Source: Epilithonimonas lactis (GTDB taxonomy: Bacteria; Bacteroidota; Bacteroidia; Flavobacteriales; Weeksellaceae). Taken from it: a DNA stretch of 64,000 bases. Shown here piece after piece: positions 37,209 to 46,572 of the stretch. Both the position numbers and the translations under genes were made by a program. Positions within the stretch are counted from its first letter, which is position 1. Every line of letters begins with the position of its first letter. Where the stretch lies: contig NZ_FOFI01000001.1 of assembly GCF_900110605.1 (NCBI RefSeq), positions 1 to 64,000 of the forward strand. Reading direction: 5' to 3'. The notes under the pieces are model-generated. The model saw only the letters and a program-made list of their open reading frames with translations. It was not told the origin of the DNA and searched no databases.

Positions 37209-39098
37209 ATGAGTAAAATAATCGGAATTGACTTAGGTACAACCAACTCTTGCGTTGCAGTAATGGAAGGTAAAGATGCTGTAGTTATCCCTAATGCAGA
37301 AGGAAAAAGAACGACGCCTTCTATCGTAGCGTTCATAGAAGATGGCGAAAGAAAAGTAGGAGATCCTGCAAAAAGACAAGCAGTTACAAACCCTACAAAA
37401 ACTGTATATTCTATCAAAAGATTCATCGGAACACATTTCAAAGATGACGCTTCTGAAGTTTCAAGAGTGCCTTACGCAGTGGTAAGCGGACCAAACGATA
37501 CTGTAAAAGTAAAAATCGACGACAGAGAATATACGCCACAAGAAATCTCTGCAATGATCCTTCAGAAAATGAAGAAAACGGCTGAAGATTATCTTGGACA
37601 AGAAGTAACAAGAGCGGTGATCACTGTTCCGGCTTACTTCAACGATGCTCAAAGACAAGCTACTAAAGAAGCAGGAGAGATCGCTGGTCTTAAAGTAGAA
37701 AGAATCATCAACGAGCCTACAGCAGCAGCTTTGGCTTATGGAATGGACAAATCTCACAAAGACCAGAAAATCGCAGTTTACGATTTAGGTGGTGGTACTT
37801 TTGACGTTTCAATCCTAGATCTAGGAGACGGCGTTTTCGAAGTATTGTCTACAAATGGTGACACACACTTAGGTGGTGATGACTTTGATGATGTGATCAT
37901 CAACTGGATGGCAGACGAATTCAAATCTGACGAAGGTGTAGATCTTAAAGGTGATGCGATTGCATTACAAAGATTGAAAGAAGCTGCTGAAAAAGCAAAA
38001 ATCGAATTGTCTTCTTCTCCTCAGACTGAAATCAACCTCCCATATATCACAGCTACAGCTACAGGTCCTAAACACTTGGTGAAGACTTTGACTAAAGCTA
38101 AATTCGAGCAATTATCTGCTGACTTGGTAAGACGTTCTATGGAGCCTTGTAAAAAAGCGCTTTCTGATGCAGGTCTTTCTATCTCAGATATCGACGAAGT
38201 GATCTTGGTTGGTGGTTCTACAAGAATCCCAATTATCCAGGAAGAAGTTGAGAAATTCTTCGGTAAAAAACCTTCAAAAGGTGTAAATCCCGATGAGGTT
38301 GTAGCAATTGGTGCAGCGATTCAAGGTGGCGTTTTGACTGGAGATGTGACAGACGTTCTTTTGTTAGACGTTACGCCACTTTCTTTAGGTATCGAAACTA
38401 TGGGATCTGTTTTCACTAAATTGATTGAAGCGAACACAACCATCCCAACTAAAAAATCTGAAGTATTCTCTACAGCTTCTGACAACCAGCCAGCTGTAAG
38501 CATCAGAGTAGGACAAGGTGAAAGACCAATGTTCAACGATAACAAAGAGATCGGTAGATTTGATTTGACAGATATTCCACCAGCACAAAGAGGTGTTCCT
38601 CAGATCGAAGTGACTTTCGATATCGATGCAAACGGAATCTTGAGCGTTTCTGCTAAAGATAAAGGAACTGGAAAAGAGCAATCTATCAAGATCCAGGCAT
38701 CTTCTGGACTTTCTGACGAGGAAATCGAAAGAATGAAAAAAGAAGCTCAGGAAAACTCTGCAGCAGATGCGAAGAGAAAAGAAGAAGTTGAGGTTTTCAA
38801 CAAAGCTGACGGATTGATCTTCCAAACTGAAAAGCAATTGAAAGAATTCGGTGATAAATTGTCTGCTGACAAAAAAGCAGCCATCGAAACTGCTCACGCA
38901 GAATTGAAAACCGCTTTCGAAGCTAAAAACGGTGACGATGTAAAAGCTAAAACCGAAGCTTTAGACGCAGCTTGGATGGCAGCATCAGAAGAAATGTATG
39001 CACAAGGTCAAGGTGCTGATTCAGGCGCTCAACAAGGTCAAGGAAATGCAAGCGGAGCAGAAGATGTTCAGGATGCAGATTTCGAAGAAGTCAAATAA
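37209..39098 (+). CDS. dnaK: Chaperone DnaK (Hsp70)
   Basis: A 629-residue Hsp70. The ATPase domain opens with [18 protein letters not shown] and holds [18 protein letters not shown]; the substrate-binding domain has the [20 protein letters not shown] segment and [20 protein letters not shown]. The C-terminal lid ends in a Gly/Gln-rich tail with the final DADFEEVK, matching the DnaJ-binding EEVD-like end. No grpE or dnaJ gene is adjacent. A strong terminator follows, and the mobile element begins beyond it. Confidence 0.98.
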   Translation: MSKIIGIDLGTTNSCVAVMEGKDAVVIPNAEGKRTTPSIVAFIEDGERKVGDPAKRQAVTNPTKTVYSIKRFIGTHFKDDASEVSRVPYAVVSGPNDTVKVKIDDREYTPQEISAMILQKMKKTAEDYLGQEVTRAVITVPAYFNDAQRQATKEAGEIAGLKVERIINEPTAAALAYGMDKSHKDQKIAVYDLGGGTFDVSILDLGDGVFEVLSTNGDTHLGGDDFDDVIINWMADEFKSDEGVDLKGDAIALQRLKEAAEKAKIELSSSPQTEINLPYITATATGPKHLVKTLTKAKFEQLSADLVRRSMEPCKKALSDAGLSISDIDEVILVGGSTRIPIIQEEVEKFFGKKPSKGVNPDEVVAIGAAIQGGVLTGDVTDVLLLDVTPLSLGIETMGSVFTKLIEANTTIPTKKSEVFSTASDNQPAVSIRVGQGERPMFNDNKEIGRFDLTDIPPAQRGVPQIEVTFDIDANGILSVSAKDKGTGKEQSIKIQASSGLSDEEIERMKKEAQENSAADAKRKEEVEVFNKADGLIFQTEKQLKEFGDKLSADKKAAIETAHAELKTAFEAKNGDDVKAKTEALDAAWMAASEEMYAQGQGADSGAQQGQGNASGAEDVQDADFEEVK

Positions 39099-39140
39099 AT
39101 AGCAATTATCATCGATTAATATCGATTGAAATAAAATAGC

Positions 39141-39178
39141 AAATCGCTGTAAACGTAATGTTTACAGCGATTTTTTTT
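39141..39178 (+). terminator. Terminator of dnaK
   Basis: AAATCGCTGTAAAC / GTTTACAGCGATTT, a perfect 14-base stem with a 5-base loop and a run of T. It marks the last core-genome signal before the integrated element. Confidence 0.93.
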
Positions 39179-39328
39179 GTTTTTGTATTTTTTTTTAATA
39201 GTTGATTTTAATCGATTTTTGTTGTAAGTTTGTATCTCATTTGTACCGCATCTTAATTACGGACAATGTGGTTCTTATTGTGTCTTAAATGTGCTAATGC
39301 ATATTTTTAAATTTAAAAAAGTTGAATT

Positions 39329-39898
39329 ATGGGCTTTAGCAATCTTAAAATACCTAAACTTTGTGAATTTTGTCAGAAGCCATTCGAAGCAAAAACAGTT
39401 GCCACCAGATTCTGTAGTAAGTATTGCTCGGAAAAATTGGGAAAAAGGCAAAAACAACTGGCAAAAGAAATCGAAGCAAAAAAAACACTGTTAGAAAACT
39501 CAGTTTCTAAAATTGCTGAATTGCAAACACGACCTTATATATCTGTGAGTGAAGCGGAAATGCTTTTTGGGATTTCAAAAAACACGATTCATAGATTAAT
39601 TAAAAGTAAAAAAATACCTGCCATCAATTTGGGCGAGCGACTCACTCGTGTAAGCAAAATTGATATAGAACAAATGTTTACAGCAGTTGAAATAACAGCT
39701 AAGTCAGAGGAAATTCCTGAGAAACCCAATTTTGAAGTTGGTAATTGTTATACAATTTCTGAAATTAGTTCAAAATTCTACGCTGATCCAGGAACTGTAA
39801 CAAACCTAATTAAAAGAAACAAAATTCCGACAAAGAAAGTTGGAAGTTTCGTGTATGTTCCTAAAAATTTAATTGATAAAATTTTTGACGGAAAATGA
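39329..39898 (+). CDS. Double-HTH excisionase-like protein with a Cys4 knuckle
   Basis: A 189-residue DNA-binding protein. The N-terminus has CEFC (12-15) and CSKYC (29-33), a likely zinc knuckle. Two MerR/excisionase-type helix-turn-helix segments follow: SVSEAEMLFGISKNTIHRLI at about 70-125 and YTISEISSKFYADPGTVTNL at about 143-187. Each ends in the wing typical of the family (KKIPAINLGERLTRVSK; NKIPTKKVGSFVYVPK). It overlaps the integrase gene by four bases. It probably controls excision and integrase expression. Confidence 0.85.
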   Translation: MGFSNLKIPKLCEFCQKPFEAKTVATRFCSKYCSEKLGKRQKQLAKEIEAKKTLLENSVSKIAELQTRPYISVSEAEMLFGISKNTIHRLIKSKKIPAINLGERLTRVSKIDIEQMFTAVEITAKSEEIPEKPNFEVGNCYTISEISSKFYADPGTVTNLIKRNKIPTKKVGSFVYVPKNLIDKIFDGK

Positions 39899-41136
39899 AA
39901 GAGTTATTAAAAACCAAAGTTACCGTACGATTGCGAAAATCCGAATTCCGAAAAGAATGGTTTATCTATTTGGAAAGTTATCCTGTGATGATTCCCGGTA
40001 AAGATAAAGTTCAAAGAATCCGGGAATATTTGAACCGAAGTGTCACAACCGTAGATTTTGATAAGAAAAGACCTGCAAGAACAACCCAAGAATCCGTTTC
40101 ATTTAAACCTAAAAGAGATGACAATGGTATTATCGTTTGCAAAAGCGAAAACGACCGCGAGACAATGTTCTATGCGGATTCTATGCGTAAATTACGTCAG
40201 AGAGAATATGATAATATAGAACTTTACAGCGAACTCGACAAAATTCAAGTAGAACAAAAGGAAAAATCGAAGGAGAATTTTGTGAGATATTTTGATTTGC
40301 TGGTTAATAAAAGACATAAAAACAATTCCGAATCTATTCAAATAAATTGGTATCGTTCGATAGAATTTTTAAAAGATTTTGGAGGCGAAAAAATTATGTT
40401 TTCGCAGATCAATACAAAATTCTGTGAACACTTTAAATCATATTTGTTGACTGCAAAAAGTGGTAGCAATAAGGAAGATATTATTTCTCAAAATACAGCT
40501 TCAACTTATTTTTCTGTTTTCAAAGCTGCATTAAAGCAAGCTTTTATTGATGGATATTTTACGACTGACATTTCTGCTAAAATTAAAGCCATTCCGCACG
40601 AGGAATCAAGACGAGAATATTTAACACTTGATGAACTTAATACTTTAGTTGAAACGCCTTGCGAACTTGAAGTTCTTAAACGAGCAGCACTTTTTTCAGC
40701 ATTAACAGGTCTGCGACATTCCGATATTCAGAAACTAACGTGGAACGAAGTAAGTGTTGAAAACGATCAGGCAAAAATAAATTTTACTCAAAAAAAGACA
40801 AAAGGTGTAGAATATATGCCGATGTCTAAACAAGCATTACAACTTTGTGGTGAAGTAGGTCTTCCAACTGATTTGATTTTTAAAAATTTGACTAATCCGG
40901 CTTGGATTTCCCGACCACTTAAGAAGTGGATTGAAAGAGCTGGAATTACCAAAAAAATAACTTTCCATAATTTTAGACACACTTTTGCAACGCTTCAACT
41001 TTCGAGTGGAACTGATATTTACACAGTGAGTAAAATGCTTGGTCATACGAACGTAAAAACTACGCAGGTTTACGCAAAGGTTGTTGATGAAAAGAAAAAT
41101 AAAGCTTCGACCGCTATTCATTTAAAAAACTTATAA
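39895..41136 (+). CDS. Tyrosine-type site-specific integrase
   Basis: A 413-residue phage-type integrase. An Arm-DNA-binding domain at the N-terminus and a SAM-like core-binding domain (about 120-230, VRYFDLLVNKRHKNNSES) precede the catalytic domain. Catalytic residues are visible: Arg in TGLRHSDIQKL, HxxR in TFHNFRHTFATL, His in LGHTNVKTT and the nucleophile Tyr in TQVYAKV. This is the element's integrase. It follows the excisionase-like gene with a four-base ATGA overlap and is followed at 2 bases by an unknown membrane gene. Confidence 0.95.
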   Translation: MKELLKTKVTVRLRKSEFRKEWFIYLESYPVMIPGKDKVQRIREYLNRSVTTVDFDKKRPARTTQESVSFKPKRDDNGIIVCKSENDRETMFYADSMRKLRQREYDNIELYSELDKIQVEQKEKSKENFVRYFDLLVNKRHKNNSESIQINWYRSIEFLKDFGGEKIMFSQINTKFCEHFKSYLLTAKSGSNKEDIISQNTASTYFSVFKAALKQAFIDGYFTTDISAKIKAIPHEESRREYLTLDELNTLVETPCELEVLKRAALFSALTGLRHSDIQKLTWNEVSVENDQAKINFTQKKTKGVEYMPMSKQALQLCGEVGLPTDLIFKNLTNPAWISRPLKKWIERAGITKKITFHNFRHTFATLQLSSGTDIYTVSKMLGHTNVKTTQVYAKVVDEKKNKASTAIHLKNL

Positions 41137-41137
41137 A

Positions 41138-41929
41138 ATGCACTTGAAATATTTCGAATATATTGTCATCTACCTTTCCGTTTTATTAGTATGTGTAATA
41201 GGGGGAGCGATAGCAAGAATTTCTTTTCTTGGAAAAGGTGGTGACGAATATACCGCAAATATTGTATTTTGGTCAATCACAGCATTAAGTATATTATTTT
41301 ATGCACTTATTATTTTATTTCTCGATGGTATAATAGTCTTATACAGAAAGATTTTCCCTAAAAAAGGCAGTTCCGAAAATTCTACTGAAGATTTGATCCC
41401 ATCTGAAAATCTTGAGAATGTAGGGGAAAAGCAAAAGCATATAATTGATGAAAATACACCAATCTATTTAGTTGAAAATTCGGAGGAAAACAGTGTGAAT
41501 CAAACTACTGAATCCGTAAATCTAGAATCTATAAGAAATGCTCAACTCCAGCAAAAGCAACACAATGAAAGTGTAAAACTACAAATCGCTCTGGATTATA
41601 CTCGGAATCAACTTGCATTATATGTAACAGATGAAGATCTTGATACACTTTGTAATGCTGTAAGTTTATACTCAAAAAAAGAAGGCATTCCTAAAGGTAT
41701 TTCTGTCCAAACCAAAGGACTAACTAATCTAGATCTTTATCATTTCGGTTGGAATATTTGGAATTATTTTAGACCAATAAAACAGGAAGAAATTTCAAAA
41801 TTATTAAAAACTATATTTGTTTCGCTTGATGATATAGATTTAGATAGTATCAAGTCACATTTGAAAGATGAACCTCAAAAAGGTAATATTAAAATTCAAG
41901 AAGACTTGACAGGCTACCAAAGAACATAA
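41138..41929 (+). CDS. Membrane protein of unknown function in the element
   Basis: A 263-residue protein that I do not recognise. Two hydrophobic helices lie at about 8-27 (YIVIYLSVLLVCVIGGAIA) and 46-72 (TALSILFYALIILFLDGIIVL). A long polar, Glu/Asn-rich cytosolic domain follows, possibly coiled coil (LQQKQHNESVKLQIALDYTR), and ends in a folded-looking C-terminal region with WNIWNYF. It begins 2 bases after the integrase stop, so it is probably in the same transcript. Position alone suggests an element-specific accessory role. Confidence 0.7.
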   Translation: MHLKYFEYIVIYLSVLLVCVIGGAIARISFLGKGGDEYTANIVFWSITALSILFYALIILFLDGIIVLYRKIFPKKGSSENSTEDLIPSENLENVGEKQKHIIDENTPIYLVENSEENSVNQTTESVNLESIRNAQLQQKQHNESVKLQIALDYTRNQLALYVTDEDLDTLCNAVSLYSKKEGIPKGISVQTKGLTNLDLYHFGWNIWNYFRPIKQEEISKLLKTIFVSLDDIDLDSIKSHLKDEPQKGNIKIQEDLTGYQRT

Positions 41930-41956
41930 AAAATCACAAAGTGAAGTGTATGTTTA

Positions 41957-42010
41957 GTGATTCCTCTGTGATTGCGTGTTTATAACGATCACAGAGGAAT
42001 CACTTTTTTT
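41957..42010. terminator. Long perfect inverted repeat with T-run
   Basis: GTGATTCCTCTGTGAT (41957-41972) and ATCACAGAGGAATCAC (41988-42003) form a perfect 16-base stem with a 15-base loop, followed by seven T. It ends the integrase transcript. TTCTTTG just after it could be a -7 box for the next gene. Confidence 0.8.
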
Positions 42011-42041
42011 CTTTGCACCATAACAATCAAAAACAATAGTT

Positions 42042-42419
42042 ATGGATAGCAATGACATTTCATTTGAAAATCTGCCACGAGCAGTAGCGCATCTGGTTAG
42101 CGAAATAGCTGAAATTAAATTTCTGGTAGAAAGGAAAGAACCTCCGATAATTCCCGTAAAAAGAATTCCGATTGATATTGCAGAAGCTTGCCAAATTATA
42201 GGTAAGGCAAAACCTACTGTTTATACTCTAGTGAGGAAAAGATTGATTCCTTGTTACAAAAATGGCAAGAAACTTTACTTCTTTGAAGACGAATTATTGG
42301 ATTGGATTTCGAAAGGAAAGAAAAAAACCTTAGAAGAAATCCAATCTGAAGCGGAAGTCAATTTCAGAAAACATTCAAGAAAGGCAAATGTAGATTCTAA
42401 CCAAAATCTACAAAGATGA
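42042..42419 (+). CDS. Excisionase-family HTH protein
   Basis: A 125-residue protein with an N-terminal coiled segment (AVAHLVSEIAEIKFLVE) and a MerR-type helix-turn-helix (IDIAEACQIIGKAKPTVYTLVRKRLIPCYKNGKKLYFFEDEL, residues about 49-95). Such proteins precede replication genes in Bacteroidota integrative elements and act as regulators or excision helpers. It overlaps the helicase gene by four bases. A putative -7 box, TTCTTTG, lies upstream after the inverted repeat. Confidence 0.8.
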   Translation: MDSNDISFENLPRAVAHLVSEIAEIKFLVERKEPPIIPVKRIPIDIAEACQIIGKAKPTVYTLVRKRLIPCYKNGKKLYFFEDELLDWISKGKKKTLEEIQSEAEVNFRKHSRKANVDSNQNLQR

Positions 42420-43645
42420 GCCAAAAAATTCCCTACATCAGAGTTGGAACCACCTATTATAAAGTGATAGAAAAGCCATTGATTTCTGGCGATAAAACTT
42501 CAGTTTTGGTTCGCTGGAATCGAGAAACAATTGTGAGCGATCACGGAAAAAGTTATGTTTCAACTGTGCCAAAATTTGATGGTTTCTGTTGCATTCCGGA
42601 GCATTTAAATTATCAACAAATCGTTCAAGGTTTCTATAATATTTACAATGAAATCCCATTTGCTCCTTCATCCGAAAAGGAAAATTTAAAAAATAATATT
42701 CCATTTTCTTTGAATTTTGTAGCGCACATTTTCGGTGAACAACTGGAAATGGGTTTGGATTATTTGAAAATTCTCTTACAATTTCCTACGCAAATTCTAC
42801 CTATTTTATGTTTGGTGTCCAAAGAACGAGCTACCGGAAAATCAACATTTATCAAATGGCTGAGAGAGATTTTCGGGTTGAATATGACTTACATCAAAGG
42901 AGATTCATTCGGAAGTCAATTCAACAGCGATTGGGCAGCAATGTTGTTGGTGGCAATCGATGAAGTTTTTTTCGACAAAAAAGAAATCACGGAAAGATTG
43001 AAATATCTATCGACAACTAATAAAGATAAACTAGAAGCTAAAGGAAAAGACAGAGAAGAAATCGATTTTTTCGCCAAGTTTATTCTTTGTTCCAATAATG
43101 AGGAGAATTTTATTCAAATTGATGAAAACGAAATTCGATTTTGGATTCTGAAAATCAATCCGATCAAAACCGAAAACACTGAATTTTTGAATAACCTCAT
43201 TTCCGAAATCCCCTACTTTCTTCGGTTTTTAATCGAAAGACCATTTTCAACGGAGAAGAAAACAAGAATGTGGTTTTCAGCCGATGAGATCAGAACGAAA
43301 GCACTTCAAAAATTAGTTTTCAAAAACAACAATAAACTCGAATCTAAAATAATAGAATTGCTTTATGAGTTTTTTGAAACCAATGACGATGAAGAAATTA
43401 ATGTCGTTCCGCAAGACTTGCTGAATATGATCATCAGAATGTTTAGACTTACTTATTGGACGAGAAATGATATTCGAACTCTATTAAAGGAAACTTGGAA
43501 ATTAAATCCACAAAATAATGGTTTGACTTACATCAGATACGACCTTGATTTTGCAGGAATATTTTACCAAAACAATTCAGTTGGTCGCTATTTCACCATA
43601 AAAAAGGATTTTATTCTTAATAAACGTGTTGAAATGTTGAATTGA
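42416..43645 (+). CDS. SF3/VirE-like replicative helicase
   Basis: A 409-residue primase-helicase type protein. The Walker A motif is ERATGKSTF at about 138-146 and the Walker B is VAIDEVFF at about 179-186, followed by a sensor region (FILCSNNEENFIQID). This is the DUF5906/virulence-associated E-type helicase module. The N-terminus (YIRVGTTYYKVIEKPLIS) is family-typical. It probably acts with the Toprim primase encoded downstream across the iteron cluster to copy the excised element. It is coupled to the upstream HTH gene by ATGA overlap. Confidence 0.83.
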   Translation: MSQKIPYIRVGTTYYKVIEKPLISGDKTSVLVRWNRETIVSDHGKSYVSTVPKFDGFCCIPEHLNYQQIVQGFYNIYNEIPFAPSSEKENLKNNIPFSLNFVAHIFGEQLEMGLDYLKILLQFPTQILPILCLVSKERATGKSTFIKWLREIFGLNMTYIKGDSFGSQFNSDWAAMLLVAIDEVFFDKKEITERLKYLSTTNKDKLEAKGKDREEIDFFAKFILCSNNEENFIQIDENEIRFWILKINPIKTENTEFLNNLISEIPYFLRFLIERPFSTEKKTRMWFSADEIRTKALQKLVFKNNNKLESKIIELLYEFFETNDDEEINVVPQDLLNMIIRMFRLTYWTRNDIRTLLKETWKLNPQNNGLTYIRYDLDFAGIFYQNNSVGRYFTIKKDFILNKRVEMLN

Positions 43646-43678
43646 TTGATAATGAATAGAAAATCAAACACTTTAAAC

Positions 43679-43830
43679 TCAACAAAATCCTCAACAAACT
43701 TTTAAACTTCACTTTTTGTTGAATGTTTGTTGAGCGGAAAAACTCTAGTTTGTTGAATTGTTGAGCATTTGTTGAGTAGCTAAATATTATTAAATCAATA
43801 AGTTACAAGGTTTTCTCAACAATTCAACAA
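43679..43830. repeat. Iteron-like TTGTTGA cluster (candidate replication origin)
   Basis: Nine copies of TTGTTGA or its complement TCAACAA in 152 bases: 43679, 43691, 43716, 43727, 43750, 43758, 43769, 43816 and 43824. Neighbouring copies are 8-12 bases apart, often half or one helical turn, and the whole is AT-rich. It occupies the only gap between the helicase and primase genes. I infer a binding array for the element's initiator or a primase loading site. Confidence 0.6.
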
Positions 43831-43866
43831 AAAATTTCTCACTCAAAACACGGAAAATTTACAGCT

Positions 43867-44745
43867 ATGAATTGCAAACAATTTAATACAATCCCGCTGG
43901 AAGAAGTCCTCCTTTCTCTCGGACACCTTCCAACGAAACAATCGGAAAAAGAAGCTTGGTATCTCAACCCCTTTGCCAACGAATCCCAAGCCTCTTTTAA
44001 AATCAATAAAAGCCTAAACTATTGGTACTTATTTTCAGAAGGAATCGGTGGAACGAATACCGACTTTATGAAGAAATATCTTAACGCTTCAGTCAATGAA
44101 GTTTTAGTATGGGCAGAAGGTCAGAATTTCTCTTCTTTTCTAAATCAAAATATTCCTGAACAGAAGTTCGAAAACCCGAGTAAAAATTATGACATAATTG
44201 ACGTAAATGAAATCCAGCATCCTGCACTTTTGGAATATTTAAGAGAAAGAAAAGTTGGAAATCAAACTCAGTTCTTACACGAAATTCATTACCGAATGAA
44301 AGATAAAAACTATTTCGGAATTGGTTTTAAGAACGATTCTGGCGGTTATGAAATCCGCAATAAATACTCCAAAATTTGTTTGGGTAAAAAAGATGTTTCC
44401 ACTATAAAAAGCGGATCAGAATCGCTTCGGATTTTCGAGGGCTTTTTCGATTTTCTTTCCTTTAAAAATGTAGAAATCTTTTTAGAAAAAAGACCTTCCG
44501 ATTACATCATTTTGAATTCAGTTTCGATGATTTCTAATATTAAGAATTCACTCAAAGATTACGAGAATATTGAACTTTATTTTGACAATGATGAAGCTGG
44601 AAATCGTGCAGTTGAAATGATTAAAAGTGAAAATAAAAACGCAGAAGATTGTCGGGTTTTGTATTCAGATTTTAAAGACCTGAATGATTGGTTGATTCAT
44701 AAAAATCCATCAAATGAAAGACAGGTAAAGCTTAGAAAAAGGTGA
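43867..44745 (+). CDS. CHC2-like/Toprim primase
   Basis: A 292-residue primase of mobile elements. The N-terminus resembles a CHC2 primase domain (YLNPFANESQASFKINKSLN, FSEGIGGTNTDFMKKYL) but lacks the zinc cysteines. The Toprim domain follows with its Glu in LRIFEGFFDFLSF at about 180-192 and the DxD in LYFDNDEAGNRAVEM at about 235-249. It would make primers for element replication. The start ATG at 43867 follows the iteron cluster by 36 bases. The downstream region carries the oriT candidate. Confidence 0.82.
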   Translation: MNCKQFNTIPLEEVLLSLGHLPTKQSEKEAWYLNPFANESQASFKINKSLNYWYLFSEGIGGTNTDFMKKYLNASVNEVLVWAEGQNFSSFLNQNIPEQKFENPSKNYDIIDVNEIQHPALLEYLRERKVGNQTQFLHEIHYRMKDKNYFGIGFKNDSGGYEIRNKYSKICLGKKDVSTIKSGSESLRIFEGFFDFLSFKNVEIFLEKRPSDYIILNSVSMISNIKNSLKDYENIELYFDNDEAGNRAVEMIKSENKNAEDCRVLYSDFKDLNDWLIHKNPSNERQVKLRKR

Positions 44746-44757
44746 GTGAAATAACAC

Positions 44758-44963
44758 AAGGTTGTCTTTTAAATACCTGAGTAAAATAGATAAAGGTATT
44801 AAGAGAATAACCTTGGTAAAATAAGCAAAGGTACAAGACGGTGGGTAGTTAGTGCAAAAAGTACCCAAAGTTTACAATAAGCGTATCCGCTGATTGCAAA
44901 ATTGGGATTTTTGATTTCTTCCTATCGTCAGAAATGTATTGAAATACACTTAAATAAAACACA
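44758..44963. other. Candidate oriT region
   Basis: A 218-base gap between the primase and the mobilization genes. It contains an imperfect inverted repeat (44758-44778 with 44794-44814; AAGGTT...ATACCT arms), and a direct repeat GTAAAATAgataAAGGTA / GTAAAATAagcaAAGGTA at 44781-44798 and 44816-44833. A GC-richer stretch GCGTATCCGC lies at 44881. Placement just before a relaxase operon is where oriT sits in mobilizable elements. The nick site is not identified. Confidence 0.5.
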
Positions 44964-45413
44964 ATGGGAAAAGACTTTTTACAGGAATTCGTAGAGCAAG
45001 CTGCCAAAGAAAATGCGGAAAATATTGCTCAGGAAAAGAGAAAAAAACACTTTCAGGAATTAGGTCGGAAAGGAGGTGTGAAGACCAAACAAAATGAAAA
45101 ATTGGATAAGGTTATTTCGATCAGAATGACCAATTCCGAATATGAAATTCTGGTTCAAAAACAAGAAAAATATCCGCTAAAACTATCCACTTATATACGG
45201 AATGTTTTGTTCGAAAAAGAACTCAAGATTAATGAATTTCAAACCGATGAAGTCTTACTTCAATATGGATCTCATTTCAAAAAAATAAGCAATCTTTTAC
45301 GAAATCGAGAATGGAATGTTTTTGAAAATAAGAAAGAAATTTTATTGAGAATTGAAAATCTGATCGAATTGATTCATCAATATTTATATTCAAAAATTCA
45401 AAAAAATGAATAA
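44964..45413 (+). CDS. MobC-like mobilization accessory protein
   Basis: A 149-residue protein. A basic N-terminal segment (KKHFQELGRKGGVKTKQN) precedes a ribbon-helix-helix-like domain (VISIRMTNSEYEILVQK ... LSTYIRNVLFEKEL) at about 52-90. The C-terminal part (HFKKISNLLRNREWNVFE, IENLIELIHQYLYS) is typical of MobC/MbpA-type relaxosome proteins, which help the relaxase load at oriT. It overlaps the relaxase gene by 8 bases. Confidence 0.82.
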   Translation: MGKDFLQEFVEQAAKENAENIAQEKRKKHFQELGRKGGVKTKQNEKLDKVISIRMTNSEYEILVQKQEKYPLKLSTYIRNVLFEKELKINEFQTDEVLLQYGSHFKKISNLLRNREWNVFENKKEILLRIENLIELIHQYLYSKIQKNE

Positions 45414-46554
45414 TTCTGCGACCACAAGAACCATTACAAAAATCGCTTTGGAATATAATGGAAATGACAAAGGAACAGCGGAAATGATTTCGTTAAATTG
45501 TCTTTTAAGTTCAAATCCGGACGGTCAGTATTTAGAAATGAAAACTGTAGCTGAACGAAATTCCAAAGTGAAGAAATGGGCATTGACAGGTTATATTTCT
45601 CAACCGGACGAAATTGGTAGAAAATTGAAGGATGAAGAATTTGCAGAAATCGCGACCAGAGCTTTAGGAAAAATTGGAGTGACAAACAAAAATCAGTACC
45701 GATTGGATATTCACAACATTACGAAACATAAGCATATTCATTTTATCGTAAACAGAATTGATATTTCGGGGAAGTGCACTGTGAAAGCACACGATATCGG
45801 AAAGAGATTTGGTGAAGCTGTCAGAGAAGTTTGCAAAGAGAAAGGATTATTGACCGATGTTGAAATTGGAATTCAGAAAAAAGAAGAAATGCTGAAAACC
45901 TTAACCGAAGTTATTAGGTCTGAAAATAATTTTGATGATTTGATTGCAGCAATGAAGAAAAGAGGTTTTGAGATTCAATTGTCTTCAAATGTAAAAGACG
46001 GGATTTCGGGAATGCGGATTGTTATGGAAAAAGACAAAAATTTTCAAACCGAAAGGATCTATAAAGCTGGTTACAAATTGTCTGAAATCTCAAATCAACT
46101 GAAAATTTCTGAAATAAAATCTCTTTTTGAAATAAAACAAGCAATTAGAGAAGCACAAAAACACGCTGACAATTTAAAGGAATTTCGGGAAAATCTACAA
46201 CAAAAAGGAATTTCTGTAAAGATTCAATATAAAGGAGAATTTAAAGTCGGTCAAAAAAATGAAATTCAAGATTTCTGGTTAAATAAAAATGGTGATAGCC
46301 AAGAGAAAAACGGATTCTTTTTTCGGAAAAATGTTGGGTTCTCCCTGTCGGCAATAGATCCGGGTCTTGGTGATGCAGTAAAATCATTGAATCAAAATAG
46401 TGTTGTAAATGATGCAAGTAATCATCTGAGATCAGAAACAAATGAAAGCCTAATAGAAATTGCAGGTGGATTACTAAGTGACTTTCTTAATCCGACCTAT
46501 GTTTCTCAGGACGAAGATGAACTCTGGAAAAAGAAGCGAAAATTTAGAAGATAA
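45406..46554 (+). CDS. Relaxase (mobilization nuclease)
   Basis: A 382-residue relaxase of the MobA/VirD2-like class common in Bacteroidota. It nicks oriT and stays bound to the 5' end. The metal-binding His triad is in NITKHKHIHFIVNRID (HxxxHKHIH region), and the N-terminus NNSATTRTITKIALEYN carries the catalytic Tyr candidates. The C-terminal half is a basic/helical region (IREAQKHADNLKEFREN). Translationally coupled to the MobC-like gene and followed 18 bases later by the membrane/coiled-coil gene. Confidence 0.87.
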   Translation: MNNSATTRTITKIALEYNGNDKGTAEMISLNCLLSSNPDGQYLEMKTVAERNSKVKKWALTGYISQPDEIGRKLKDEEFAEIATRALGKIGVTNKNQYRLDIHNITKHKHIHFIVNRIDISGKCTVKAHDIGKRFGEAVREVCKEKGLLTDVEIGIQKKEEMLKTLTEVIRSENNFDDLIAAMKKRGFEIQLSSNVKDGISGMRIVMEKDKNFQTERIYKAGYKLSEISNQLKISEIKSLFEIKQAIREAQKHADNLKEFRENLQQKGISVKIQYKGEFKVGQKNEIQDFWLNKNGDSQEKNGFFFRKNVGFSLSAIDPGLGDAVKSLNQNSVVNDASNHLRSETNESLIEIAGGLLSDFLNPTYVSQDEDELWKKKRKFRR

Positions 46555-46572
46555 TTAAAAAAAAAAATAATT

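Noticed and set aside
39099-39328. tRNA gene as the integration site
   Set aside because: No cloverleaf or CCA-like end is visible between dnaK and the excisionase-like gene.
45526-45535. 10-base match of the second guide candidate inside the relaxase gene
   Set aside because: CAGTATTTAG is AT-rich, ten bases long and in the middle of a gene; such a match is expected by chance in 64 kb.
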